DNA of 64,000 bases, from contig NZ_QLMC01000001.1 in NCBI RefSeq assembly GCF_003259745.1, forward strand, positions 62,001 through 126,000, written 5' to 3'. The notes beneath the pieces are model-generated. The model did no database searches. It was given only the letters and a program-made list of their open reading frames with translations, and was not told the DNA's origin. Numbering within the stretch: the stretch's first letter is position 1; each line of letters begins with the position of its first letter. The translations under genes and the position numbers were made by a program. Source of the stretch: Larkinella arboricola (GTDB lineage Bacteria; Bacteroidota; Bacteroidia; Cytophagales; Spirosomataceae). Shown in pieces: positions 1 through 9,199 of this stretch.

Positions 1-304
1 GCCCGAGCGGAATAACCGGATGCTCAGTCTCTTCTTCCTGTTCGGTTTCCCGGCGTTCGGCGGCTTTGCTCATCAGCTTCTTCACCTCCAGCTCTATCCG
101 GTCATCGGTTGCATCGTCCTGATAATGATCGTTCAGGGCATGAATCAATTCCTGGGCCTGCTGGGTAACCTCGGCGCGATCCGGATTCTGGGCCAGCCAT
201 TGTTCCCAAAAATGGGCTGCCTGCGGAGATGTACCCGTAGTCCACTGTCGGAACGATTCGTCGAACAGAAAGTCTTCCGCTTCGTACGTTCTGTAATTAA
301 TCAT
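1..304 (-). CDS. FecR-type anti-sigma factor, N-terminal part (cut by window edge)
   Basis: The frame is open from an ATG at 304 down to base 1, giving about 101 residues that begin MINYRTYEAEDFLFDESF. A Trp-rich stretch (FRQWTTG, HFWEQWLAQNP) and a later charged helical segment fit the cytoplasmic N-terminal domain of Bacteroidota FecR proteins, which bind and inhibit an ECF sigma factor. It follows the sigma gene at 481-1089 on the same strand with a gap of 176 bases, the usual sigma-then-FecR order. The membrane helix and the periplasmic FecR domain lie outside the window. The family call rests on this N-terminus plus the neighbour, so it is probable rather than certain. Confidence 0.72.
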   Translation of the reverse strand, partial: MINYRTYEAEDFLFDESFRQWTTGTSPQAAHFWEQWLAQNPDRAEVTQQAQELIHALNDHYQDDATDDRIELEVKKLMSKAAERRETEQEEETEHPVIPLG

Positions 305-480
305 TGAGCAAATGGCATTCTATAACTTCTACTGGCATAGTGCCGGATTGGAAGGTGCAATACTCATAAAAAAGTAAAATTATTTTCTGGCAAAGTTCAA
401 TTGTTGCTAACTGCTGCTTAAACAGGCGCTTAGAGCAGTAAGCTGCGGAAGGAGGATAAGCGGCTAAACGAATGGGCTAT

Positions 481-1089
481 TTATACGGAGCGCACGAGTA
501 CCAGCAAGGCCAGCAAAAGGCTGGACGACCACTGACTGCGGAGTTCCTTGAACGTGCGATGAAGCAGATTGGCAACACTTTGGCGCTCCAGACCCATGAT
601 CTGGGCAATTTCATGGTTATCCAGATTCTGATAGAATCGCAGATACAAAACTTCCTGCTGGCGTTTGGAGAGCGACGCCATCAGCTGGTGCAGCAGACGG
701 GTTTGTTCGGTATGGCTTTCGTCGTCAATGATCTGTTGCTCAATGGAATCGGCATAGGGCAGTTGCGTGGGAGCCGGTTCGTCGAGATGAAGAGAGGGGT
801 GGTGCGGTAGGAGTTTTAAGAGTTTATAACGCAGGGATTTAAGCAGGTATGTTTTTACAAAAACCGCATCGCCAACCGTTTGATGATGGTCCCATAAGTC
901 CACCAGCAAATCCTGGATCGCATCCCAAACCAGTTCCGAATCCGCAGTAAGTCGCAACCCGTAGTTGTAAAGACTACGGTAATGCACCTGGGCCAGTGCG
1001 CCGAAAGCCAGTTTATCACCGGCTTTAAAGCGTTGCCAGAGCTCCTGAGGGGCAAGGGTTTTGTAATCAGTAGCTGTAATGCGTTCCAA
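481..1089 (-). CDS. ECF RNA polymerase sigma-70 factor, FecI-like
   Basis: 202 residues. Region 2 lies around residues 25-70 (ALAQVHYRSLYNYGLRLTAD, then AIQDLLVDLWDHH, the core-binding helix pair). Region 4 lies around residues 140-190 (LSKRQQEVLYLRFYQNLDNH, then EIAQIMGLERQSVANLLHRT, a helix-turn-helix). No ATG or GTG is available: upstream codons in frame run gta-cgt-gac-gct-tat-ctt-ctc before a stop, so the start is the TTG at 1089, which leaves region 2 intact. Together with the FecR-like gene downstream it forms a cell-surface signalling pair that would switch on an outer-membrane receptor, probably left of the window. The C-terminus ends in a hydrophobic run (LLLALLVLVRSV), which is unusual for a soluble sigma factor. 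Confidence 0.9.
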   Translation of the reverse strand: MERITATDYKTLAPQELWQRFKAGDKLAFGALAQVHYRSLYNYGLRLTADSELVWDAIQDLLVDLWDHHQTVGDAVFVKTYLLKSLRYKLLKLLPHHPSLHLDEPAPTQLPYADSIEQQIIDDESHTEQTRLLHQLMASLSKRQQEVLYLRFYQNLDNHEIAQIMGLERQSVANLLHRTFKELRSQWSSSLLLALLVLVRSV

Positions 1090-1352
1090 GAGAAGATAAG
1101 CGTCACGTACCGACTAGGAATAAGCCGGCTTTCGACCCAATTTACTGAGCGGAAATGACATATTCCTGAGAACAATATAATTAAATTAATTTAAAATGTA
1201 ATATTCCGGAAGAGATGACAAGTAGACCGGGTATCCAATAGCAAAAGTGCCCCGACGGTTTTCAATAACCTGGCAGTTGGTTAACTTTGGTGTATTAATA
1301 CGTGACTAGACTTCCAGTGCCGACAACGGTATTGCTTTAATCAGACCACACC

Positions 1353-1478
1353 ATGAACAACCGGTTTAAAATATGGCTCAAACGCGTCGGCTGGCTGGGC
1401 TTTCTTTTCTTTCTCATCAAGGGCCTGCTCTGGCTCATTATTCCTTATTTGATTGCTAAAGGTGTTTTTTCTAAATAA
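1353..1478 (+). CDS. 41-residue membrane peptide of unknown function
   Basis: ATG at 1353, TAA ending at 1478. The N-terminus is basic (MNNRFKIWLKRVGWLG) and is followed by one hydrophobic helix (FLFFLIKGLLWLIIPYLIA) and a short polar tail. The positive-inside charge pattern predicts a single-pass inner-membrane peptide with its N-terminus in the cytoplasm. From memory, similar short KRxGxxGFxFFxIKGLLWL proteins occur in other Bacteroidota, but I could not check this. It stands alone between the divergent sigma gene and tamB. No function can be assigned. Confidence 0.6.
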   Translation: MNNRFKIWLKRVGWLGFLFFLIKGLLWLIIPYLIAKGVFSK

Positions 1479-1692
1479 AACGCATTTAAGAAGGGACATA
1501 TCCAGAACATAATCCTTGTTATGCGGTTTATGGGATGAGTCGGGTAGACCGGCTAATTAGTACCAGATGCTACTTTTTTGTACCCAGCATTAGCCGGTAC
1601 TCAACATTCTTCGTCTACACTTCGTATTGGTGTATAATACTGATACCGAAAAAAAGTAGACGATAAGCTATCCGCAGACTATAATAAGGAAC

Positions 1693-4600
1693 GTGAAAAA
1701 ATTTCTGACGTTTTTTTTCCTTGCCATACTGGCATTGATTTTTCTGGTACTTGGGTTTCTCGGCGTCGTTGCCACAACGACCTGGGGGCAGGAGTTTGTT
1801 ACCCGCCAGGTCAATAATTATTTAGCCGGAAAAATAAAAAGCCCCTTCCGGATTGGCCGCATTACCTACGACATTCCCGATTACGTCGGTCTGGAAGATG
1901 TTCTGTTCATTACCCCCAAGGGCGATACGCTGCTGGCGGGCCAAAAGCTCCGGGTTGATCTGGACATGATGGGGTTGCTCAAAAACCGGGTTGCACTCAA
2001 TCAAATTGAACTGGAAAACGTCCGGGTCAACCTAAACCGGACCCTCCCCGACACCGCCTTTAATTTTCAGTATATCATTGATGCATTTGATACCGGCGGA
2101 CCTCCGCAGCCGGTTGATACCACGGCGGCTCCGATGGACATCAGCTTGGCGGCCGTGATCCTGAAAGACGTTCGAATTCGTTACAAAGACGATGTCGTAG
2201 GGGCAGAGGTGGGTGCGTACCTGGATAGTCTGCGGGCCAATTTTGACGAAACCGACGTTGCCAAATCGCAATACCACCTTCGGACGGTTAACATAGACGG
2301 TTTGGTGGCTAATACCCGGCTTTATAAAGCCATTGATACACCGGAGACGCCCACACCTTCGGCGCCCGGTGATACGCTCGATCTGAAACTGGGCAGTTGG
2401 CGGGTTAATCGGGCGCGTTGGGATGTGAACGTTGAAGAGGCTGATTTCCAGACCCGCGGGTCGCTTGGGCGGCTGGTGATGGATGCGGATTATCTTTACA
2501 TGGACGGACAGCGGGTTGGCATCCGATCGCTGGAACTGGCCAATGCCGATATTGCCGCCATTTTAACCAAAGCGACTACAAAGCCCAGTTCACCGGCTTC
2601 GACCACCGCGGCAACGACCGATGATGCGGGCGGTTGGCGGGCCAGTATTGGCCGGGTGGCGCTGGCAAAAAACCGGATTCGGTTTGAAAACCAGAATCAG
2701 CCCCGCCAGAAAACTGGCCTGGATTACGGTCACCTTGATTTGCAGGATTTTTCGCTCAACGCCCAGGCGCTGCAATACTCTCCCCAATTGATTGCCGGAA
2801 AATTCCGTGGAGGCCAGTTTCGCGACCAGAGCGGTTTTGCACTCCAGCGGCTCGACGCTGATGTCGTATATAGTGATACGATGACCTCGGTTACCAAACT
2901 TTATGTACAGACGCCCCACACCCTGCTTCGCGACCAGCTGATTCTGCGCTATGATTCCATCGGCCAGCTCAGCCGTCCGCGGGAAGCCGGGCGTGTGGGT
3001 GTCCGGGTCAATTTAAAGGAAAGCCGTTTGGCGGTGGCGGATATGCTGCAACTGGCACCGTTTCTGGCCAGTACCTCGCCTTTCTTCGAAGATCGTCGGG
3101 CCGTTATTCGGGTCAACACGCTGATGCGGGGTACGCTGGCGAATCTGAGCATTCCGACGTTTGAGGTAGATATGCTGGCCGGAACCCGGCTGCGGGCGAG
3201 TGGTCGGTTGCGGAATGTGACGGATGTAAACCGGCTGGCGATGGATATTAATCTAACCGAAGGTTCGACCCGGCTTGCTGATATTCGAAAGCTTGTACCG
3301 AAAGGCACGCTGCCCGATTCGTTCAACCTTCCGCCCAAACTCCGGCTAACGGGTCGTTTTCAGGGTGAGCTGGATAATTTAAACATCAATTCTGCGCTCC
3401 AAACCGATTGGGGAAACGTTGATTTTGACGGAAATGTGCGCGGTTTTGTGGCCGGGAAAGGACAGGCTTACAAAGGCACGCTGTCGCTGGCGCGTCTGGA
3501 AGCCGGGCGCTGGCTGGGGCAGCAGGGAACCATCGGAAGTATTACTGCCGATGCTACTTTCGACGGCCGGGGTATTGATGTCAAAACCATGCAGACGACT
3601 TTCCGGCTTAACGTTCGTCAGGCGGAATTGATGGGTTATAATTACCAGAACTTTGTTGCTCAGGGCCGACTGGAGCAGGGAAATCTGCGGATGCGAAGTA
3701 CCCTTGATGATCCGAATGCAAAACTTGCGCTGGCCGCACAGGTAGGATTGTTGGAGGAATTTCCCAGCGTGCGGGGCGGTCTGGCGATTGAGAAACTGGA
3801 CGTAACCCAACTGAAACTCTACAAAGACCCACTCAGTGTGGAAGGAAAGCTGCGGTTTGACTTTGCGTCGACCGATCCGGCCCAGCCGGTTGGCATCCTG
3901 GCCGCCCGCGAAACCGTGGTGCGATTGAACGGCAAAACCTACCCGCTGGATTCTTTTTATGTAAAAGCGGATGTAGACGGTGTTCGCAAAATCGTGGAAG
4001 CCCGACTGCCGTTTGCCCGGATGAACCTTGATGGCCAGTTCGATTACACCCGTCTGTACGACATTGCCGTTAGCGAGTTCAGCAAGTACCTCGCTTTGCC
4101 CGATCTTACGTATAATCCCGTTAACCCGCCTTATAATTTCCGGGTTGATATGACGCTGAATCAGCATCCGCTGCTGGCGGCTTTTGTGCCTGCGCTGACC
4201 CGGATGGACCCCGTTACGTTCAGGGCCTATGTTGATAATGCACAGGATACCACCTTTCTGGCTTCACTAAAAACCGGTATTATTGAATACGACACCACCC
4301 AGGTTCAGGGCATGACCATGAATCTGGCGGGCGTGAACGGACGATTGGGTATAACGGGTTTGATCAATGCCGTGAATACGAACGGTATTCGGCTGAATGT
4401 TACCAAACTGAACGCCGAAGCCATCAAGAACAAGCTTTGGTTTGAAGTTGAAACGGATGATTCGACGGGCCGGGCGTGGTATGGGCTTTCCGGAAGTCTG
4501 GCCATTGCCGATCGGGCGTATCAGTTCCGGTTTAACCCTGACGGTTTGCTGACTAATTACCAACGCTGGACCGGCGACACAACCGGTTATATTCAATACA

Positions 4601-6702
4601 GCGAAAAAGGCATTGTAGCCGACCGGTTTTTGCTTCAGACTGGTTCGCAGCGGATTCTGGTCAACAGCGAAGAAAAAGTACCTAATGCGCCGATGCGGGT
4701 GAAGGTCGAGAACATCAACCTGACCAACATGGCAAAATTGGCGAATCAGGATACGACGATGGTGGGCGGAATGCTGAACGGGGATGTCGTCCTGCGGGAT
4801 GTAATGACCAATCTGTCATTTACCGGCGATGTGGTTGTGGATAGCCTGAAGGTGATGGAAAAAGCCATTGGCAACCTGACGGCCCGCTTTGCTAATACCA
4901 CCGATCAGCGGATTTCGACGGATATTGCCCTGACGGGCGACGGCAACCGGGCGCGGGTTACGGGTTTTTACAATTCTTCGAATCCCGATCAGGCGCTGGA
5001 TTTCAAAATCAATCTGGATGAACTGAGTGCCCAGACCATCGAAGCGTTCAGCTTTGGACAGTTGCGGCAAACCAGCGGACAGTTGCGGGGTCAGGTTGAT
5101 GTAACCGGCTCAACGGCTCAACCCCGGATGAACGGTTCCATTTCCTTCGATTCGCTGGCTTTCAATGTAGCGTACCTGAATGCCACCTACAAGATTGATA
5201 ATGAAACCATCCGGTTTAGCGAAAAAACCATCAATTTCCAGGATTTCAGCGTTCGGGATGGGCAGAACCGCAACCTGACAACGAACGGTACGATCACCAT
5301 CCGGGAATTGCCGGATATGGCTTATAACCTGAACATTAAGGCCGACCGGTTTCAGGTGCTGAATGCCACCCGGAAGGACAACGATCTGGCGTACGGAAAC
5401 GCAGCCATTAGTGCCAACCTGAACATTCGTGGTAGCGGAACCAGTCCGACCATTAGCGGTTCCATCAAACTGGAGGACGACAGCAAGATTACGATGGTGC
5501 TGCCCGACGAAAGCTCCACCGTGAATGAAGCCCGCGAGATTATCACGTTTATCGACCACAACGACACCCTGGCGCTGCGGAAATACCTGACGGTGGCCAA
5601 ACCCGACACGGCTTTGCCCCGGATGGCTTTTCAGGATTTAAGCAATGCCCAGATTGATCTGAGTCTGGAAGCCAACGAGAAATCGGAGATTACCGTCATT
5701 GTTGACGAACTCAACGGCGACAACCTGCGCATCAAAGGTAACGCTCGTCTGAACGTCGGAATAAGCCAGAGCGGAAACATTTCGCTGCTGGGTCGGTATG
5801 ATGTAACTGAAGGAGAATATTCGTTAACGTATCAGGTACTTAAACGGACGTTCTCGATTCAGAAAGGGAGTTTCATTACCTGGACGGGTGATCCCTTCCG
5901 GGCACAACTGGACATTACGGCGGTTTACCAGACCACGGCGGTGCCTTCGAACCTGATTGCCAACGAAACCAGCGAACAACTCCGGACCGCAGCCAAACAG
6001 AAAATACCGTTCAACGTCCTGTTGAAAATGAAAGGCCAGTTGTCAGCGCCGGACATCAGCTTTGATATTGCGATGCCGGAAGAAGATTTTCTGGCGTCCC
6101 GGACGGTGATCGACGCGGTGAATTCCAAATTGACGCAGTTGCGGCAGGATCCATCGCAGTTGAACAAACAGGTCTTCGGGTTGATGGTTCTGGGCAGCTT
6201 TATCTCAGAAAACACGTCCAGCTCATCCGGAGGAGGAATTAACACCGAAGAAATTGCCCGGAGTAGCGTCAGCAAGATTCTTTCTGATCAGCTTGAGCGG
6301 TTTGCCTCCAGCCTGCTCAAAGGGTTTGATGTCAATTTTGATCTGCTTTCATCGACCCAATCGGCGGCTGCCAACAACAAGGTGGGCACCCGAACAGACT
6401 TAAACGTCGATATATCCCGCAGCTTCCTGCAAGGGCGACTGACGGTTTCGGTGGGGCGCAACTTTGTGCTGGAAAACAATACCGGTATCAACCGGAACCC
6501 CAATGAAGTATTCGATAACCTGTCCCTGAACTATAACCTCACCCGCGACGGGCGTTACATGCTGCGCGGCTATCGCAAGAGTGATTATCAGGCGGTTCTG
6601 GAAGGGTACGTGATCGAAACCGGTATTGGTTTTGTCATCACGGTCGACTATAACCTGTTGAGTGAAATCTTTCGTAAACCGGAGGAAAAAGAAAATCAAT
6701 GA
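1693..6702 (+). CDS. tamB: Translocation and assembly module protein TamB (DUF490)
   Basis: 1669 residues. One N-terminal membrane helix (about residues 4-28) anchors a very long periplasmic region of repetitive beta structure rich in short 'N-x-T/LNG-x' strands, typical of AsmA/TamB bridge proteins that move lipid or assist outer-membrane protein assembly. The C-terminal 350 residues carry the conserved TamB domain (LLGRYDVTEGEYSLTYQVL, FSIQKGSFITWTGDPFRAQL, IPFNVLLKMKGQLSAPDISF, and FGLMVLGSFI). It starts with GTG at 1693, with AAGGA seven bases upstream. The stop overlaps the tamL start (ATGA, 6699-6702), so the two are translationally coupled, which fits a TamA/TamB-type complex spanning the envelope. 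Length is larger than the E. coli protein (about 1260) but usual for Bacteroidota. Confidence 0.93.
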   Translation: MKKFLTFFFLAILALIFLVLGFLGVVATTTWGQEFVTRQVNNYLAGKIKSPFRIGRITYDIPDYVGLEDVLFITPKGDTLLAGQKLRVDLDMMGLLKNRVALNQIELENVRVNLNRTLPDTAFNFQYIIDAFDTGGPPQPVDTTAAPMDISLAAVILKDVRIRYKDDVVGAEVGAYLDSLRANFDETDVAKSQYHLRTVNIDGLVANTRLYKAIDTPETPTPSAPGDTLDLKLGSWRVNRARWDVNVEEADFQTRGSLGRLVMDADYLYMDGQRVGIRSLELANADIAAILTKATTKPSSPASTTAATTDDAGGWRASIGRVALAKNRIRFENQNQPRQKTGLDYGHLDLQDFSLNAQALQYSPQLIAGKFRGGQFRDQSGFALQRLDADVVYSDTMTSVTKLYVQTPHTLLRDQLILRYDSIGQLSRPREAGRVGVRVNLKESRLAVADMLQLAPFLASTSPFFEDRRAVIRVNTLMRGTLANLSIPTFEVDMLAGTRLRASGRLRNVTDVNRLAMDINLTEGSTRLADIRKLVPKGTLPDSFNLPPKLRLTGRFQGELDNLNINSALQTDWGNVDFDGNVRGFVAGKGQAYKGTLSLARLEAGRWLGQQGTIGSITADATFDGRGIDVKTMQTTFRLNVRQAELMGYNYQNFVAQGRLEQGNLRMRSTLDDPNAKLALAAQVGLLEEFPSVRGGLAIEKLDVTQLKLYKDPLSVEGKLRFDFASTDPAQPVGILAARETVVRLNGKTYPLDSFYVKADVDGVRKIVEARLPFARMNLDGQFDYTRLYDIAVSEFSKYLALPDLTYNPVNPPYNFRVDMTLNQHPLLAAFVPALTRMDPVTFRAYVDNAQDTTFLASLKTGIIEYDTTQVQGMTMNLAGVNGRLGITGLINAVNTNGIRLNVTKLNAEAIKNKLWFEVETDDSTGRAWYGLSGSLAIADRAYQFRFNPDGLLTNYQRWTGDTTGYIQYSEKGIVADRFLLQTGSQRILVNSEEKVPNAPMRVKVENINLTNMAKLANQDTTMVGGMLNGDVVLRDVMTNLSFTGDVVVDSLKVMEKAIGNLTARFANTTDQRISTDIALTGDGNRARVTGFYNSSNPDQALDFKINLDELSAQTIEAFSFGQLRQTSGQLRGQVDVTGSTAQPRMNGSISFDSLAFNVAYLNATYKIDNETIRFSEKTINFQDFSVRDGQNRNLTTNGTITIRELPDMAYNLNIKADRFQVLNATRKDNDLAYGNAAISANLNIRGSGTSPTISGSIKLEDDSKITMVLPDESSTVNEAREIITFIDHNDTLALRKYLTVAKPDTALPRMAFQDLSNAQIDLSLEANEKSEITVIVDELNGDNLRIKGNARLNVGISQSGNISLLGRYDVTEGEYSLTYQVLKRTFSIQKGSFITWTGDPFRAQLDITAVYQTTAVPSNLIANETSEQLRTAAKQKIPFNVLLKMKGQLSAPDISFDIAMPEEDFLASRTVIDAVNSKLTQLRQDPSQLNKQVFGLMVLGSFISENTSSSSGGGINTEEIARSSVSKILSDQLERFASSLLKGFDVNFDLLSSTQSAAANNKVGTRTDLNVDISRSFLQGRLTVSVGRNFVLENNTGINRNPNEVFDNLSLNYNLTRDGRYMLRGYRKSDYQAVLEGYVIETGIGFVITVDYNLLSEIFRKPEEKENQ

Positions 6703-9017
6703 GAAGGAGTCTTCTATACAGTAGTGTTGCATTCCTCACGCTGACCGGCTGTCATGTGGCCCGACACATTCCGCCCGGTGAGAAATTATACGTGGGTACC
6801 CAGATCAATGTTCAGGTAGATTCGACGGTTTCCAAATCGGAAAAAAGCCAGATTGAAACCCAGTTGACCGAAATGGCCCGTCCGAAGCCTAACAAAACGC
6901 TGTTTGGTTATCCCTACCGGGTTGGCTTGTATTATATGGTGGGTGAGCCCAAGAAGGAAAAAGGCTTCCGGTCGTGGTTACGTCGGAAGATTGGCGAAGC
7001 GCCGATTTTTGCAAGTGCCAAGGCTCTATCTGCCAATTCAGCGATCTGGATGGCTTTCCTCGAAAACGAGGGGTATTTCCGGTCAACGGTTTCGGGCAGT
7101 CTGCACGAGGAAGATTACAAGGCAACCGGCGTTTATCAGGTGCAGGTTCAGCAGCGTTACCTGATTGATTCGGTGGCGTTTTTGATGGACTCAACGACGT
7201 TGCGCAAACCGATAGCAGAGGTGCGGAAACGGAGTTTACTGAAGAAAGGTAACCCCTACCGGTTTGATATCATCAAGCTGGAACGCGAACGGATTACGCA
7301 GGCCCTGCAACGGCAGGGATTCTTCTATTTCCAGCCCGATTACATTGCCGTACTGGCCGACAGCGCCCAGGGCAATCACCGAACGCGGCTGTATCTGGCA
7401 ATCAAGCCCGAAACACCGCCTGCGGCTTTGCTGCCGTATTCGGTGCGGGATATTTACGTCTATCCAACCTACAGTTTGTCGTCCAATACAACGCAGTTGG
7501 ATACATCGCAGAATCAGGCGGTTCAGTTTGGTAAACTGAAAATTGTCGATCCGGCGGGTATTTATAATCCCAAATTATTCCGGGACATCATCGCGTTAAG
7601 ACCCGGCTGGCGCTACAACAGCCGGGCGCAGGACGTTACGCTCTCGCGGTTTATTAATGTCGGTTCGTTTAAATTTGTCCGGAACCGGTTTGAACCTGCA
7701 CAGGCGGGAGACTCGGCGGTGCTGGATGTTCATTATTTTCTGACACCCTACCCAAAGCAATCGGCCCGGCTTGAATTGGCGGGAACGAGCCGTTCCAATA
7801 ACCTGGTGGGTTCGCAGTTGAGTTTAAACTGGCGAAATCGCAATGTACTGGGTCGCTCCGAGCTGCTGACGATCAGTGCCAATGCCGGAATTGAATTTCA
7901 AATCGGTGCCCGGGGGACGGGTATTACCAATTACCGCTACGGTTTACAGGGCAGTGTGACATTCCCCCGGCTGGTTTCGCCTATTCCGATCAAGTTTTAT
8001 CAACGCGGACAAACCCTGCCCCAAACCATTGTTTCGCTCAGCTATGACTTAATTGTTCGTAGCCAATATTATCATTTAAATTCCTTCCTGACCACCTTTG
8101 GGTATACTTGGCGCAGCAATCCGCAAATGGAACATATTTTTCAGCCCATTAGCATCAACTACGTCCTGCCTTCCAGCTTTACCGAAGAATTTTTTGCCCT
8201 GGAAGCCGACCCTACAACACGGCAGCAATACATTAATATTCTAAATTCAGAGCAGCTAATTCTTAGCTCACTCTATACCTACAACCTAAGTTCTTCTCCC
8301 CGTACCAACTCAGGTTATACGTACCGTTTGAGTATGAACGTCGAACCGGCGGGTAACTTGGGGTCCTTGTTGACGCGTAAAAGAAACGAAATGGGTGAGG
8401 AGGTCATTTTTGGCGTACCCTACTCCCAGTTTTTCCGGGTCGATCTCGACAGTCGTCATTTCTTCCGGCTATCGCCCGGCCTTACCTGGGCCAATCGGGT
8501 GTTTGGTGGTCTGGGTATCCCTTACGGCAACTCCACTCAATTACCGTTTGTCAAGCAGTACTTCGTCGGTGGAGCCAACAGTTTACGGGCCTTTCGTCCC
8601 CGGGCGGTCGGACCTGGTATTTACACCCGCTACCTGGACGGTTCGGTTATTCTTCAGGACGGTGGGGGCGATATTAAGCTGGAGTATAACACCGAAATCC
8701 GACCAAAATTCAATAAATACCTGCAAGGAGCTTTGTTTCTGGACGTTGGTAACGTCTGGATGTATTCCAAAGAAAGTTCTTATGGAGCCGGTACTCATTT
8801 TACATCTGACTTCTATAAACAACTGGCTGTGGGCACCGGTGTAGGCCTGCGGATTGATGTATCGTATTTCGTTTTACGGTTTGATTTGGCGTTCCCGTTG
8901 CGTAAACCGTGGTTGCCGGAAGGACAGCAGTGGGTGTTCGACGAAATCAACCCGGGAAGCCGGAGCTGGCGTCGGGAAAATCTAATTTTGAACGTTGCCA
9001 TCGGTTATCCGTTTTAA
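6699..9017 (+). CDS. tamL: Omp85/BamA-family outer membrane lipoprotein TamL
   Basis: 772 residues. The signal peptide ends in a lipobox with Cys at residue 18 (FLTLTGC), so this is a lipoprotein, the hallmark of the Bacteroidota TamL variant of TamA. Residues of roughly 30-340 look like POTRA repeats (IDSVAFLMDSTTLRKPIAEV, GNPYRFDIIKLERERITQAL). Residues 370-772 form the 16-stranded barrel, with the Omp85 motif FVGGANSLRAFRPRAVGPG and a final aromatic residue (IGYPF), as needed for recognition by the Bam machinery. It overlaps tamB by four bases, and the pair should act together at the outer membrane. The start is the ATG at 6699. Confidence 0.93.
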   Translation: MRRSLLYSSVAFLTLTGCHVARHIPPGEKLYVGTQINVQVDSTVSKSEKSQIETQLTEMARPKPNKTLFGYPYRVGLYYMVGEPKKEKGFRSWLRRKIGEAPIFASAKALSANSAIWMAFLENEGYFRSTVSGSLHEEDYKATGVYQVQVQQRYLIDSVAFLMDSTTLRKPIAEVRKRSLLKKGNPYRFDIIKLERERITQALQRQGFFYFQPDYIAVLADSAQGNHRTRLYLAIKPETPPAALLPYSVRDIYVYPTYSLSSNTTQLDTSQNQAVQFGKLKIVDPAGIYNPKLFRDIIALRPGWRYNSRAQDVTLSRFINVGSFKFVRNRFEPAQAGDSAVLDVHYFLTPYPKQSARLELAGTSRSNNLVGSQLSLNWRNRNVLGRSELLTISANAGIEFQIGARGTGITNYRYGLQGSVTFPRLVSPIPIKFYQRGQTLPQTIVSLSYDLIVRSQYYHLNSFLTTFGYTWRSNPQMEHIFQPISINYVLPSSFTEEFFALEADPTTRQQYINILNSEQLILSSLYTYNLSSSPRTNSGYTYRLSMNVEPAGNLGSLLTRKRNEMGEEVIFGVPYSQFFRVDLDSRHFFRLSPGLTWANRVFGGLGIPYGNSTQLPFVKQYFVGGANSLRAFRPRAVGPGIYTRYLDGSVILQDGGGDIKLEYNTEIRPKFNKYLQGALFLDVGNVWMYSKESSYGAGTHFTSDFYKQLAVGTGVGLRIDVSYFVLRFDLAFPLRKPWLPEGQQWVFDEINPGSRSWRRENLILNVAIGYPF

Positions 9018-9074
9018 TAGCGGTATTGCTGTAAGTATCTGTTGGTTATCTTTTCCAATAGTGTTTGCAATTGT

Positions 9075-9106
9075 TTTGTTTTTACAACGCTTTTTTCCTA
9101 TCTTTG
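9075..9106 (+). promoter_or_regulatory. Bacteroidota-type promoter for fusA
   Basis: TTTG at 9075-9078, exactly 20 bases, then TATCTTTG at 9099-9106. This matches the sigma-ABfr consensus TTTG-N19/20-TAnnTTTG without mismatch. It predicts a transcript start near 9113 and a 5' leader of about 87 bases before the fusA ATG. Confidence 0.8.
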
Positions 9107-9199
9107 CGCTCTGATTCGCGAAAAGTGCCTTTTCTCATGGAAATGGGCTTTCTTGCGTACCTTCAATTGCATATTAACTTCTGAAATACTACTTCAATT

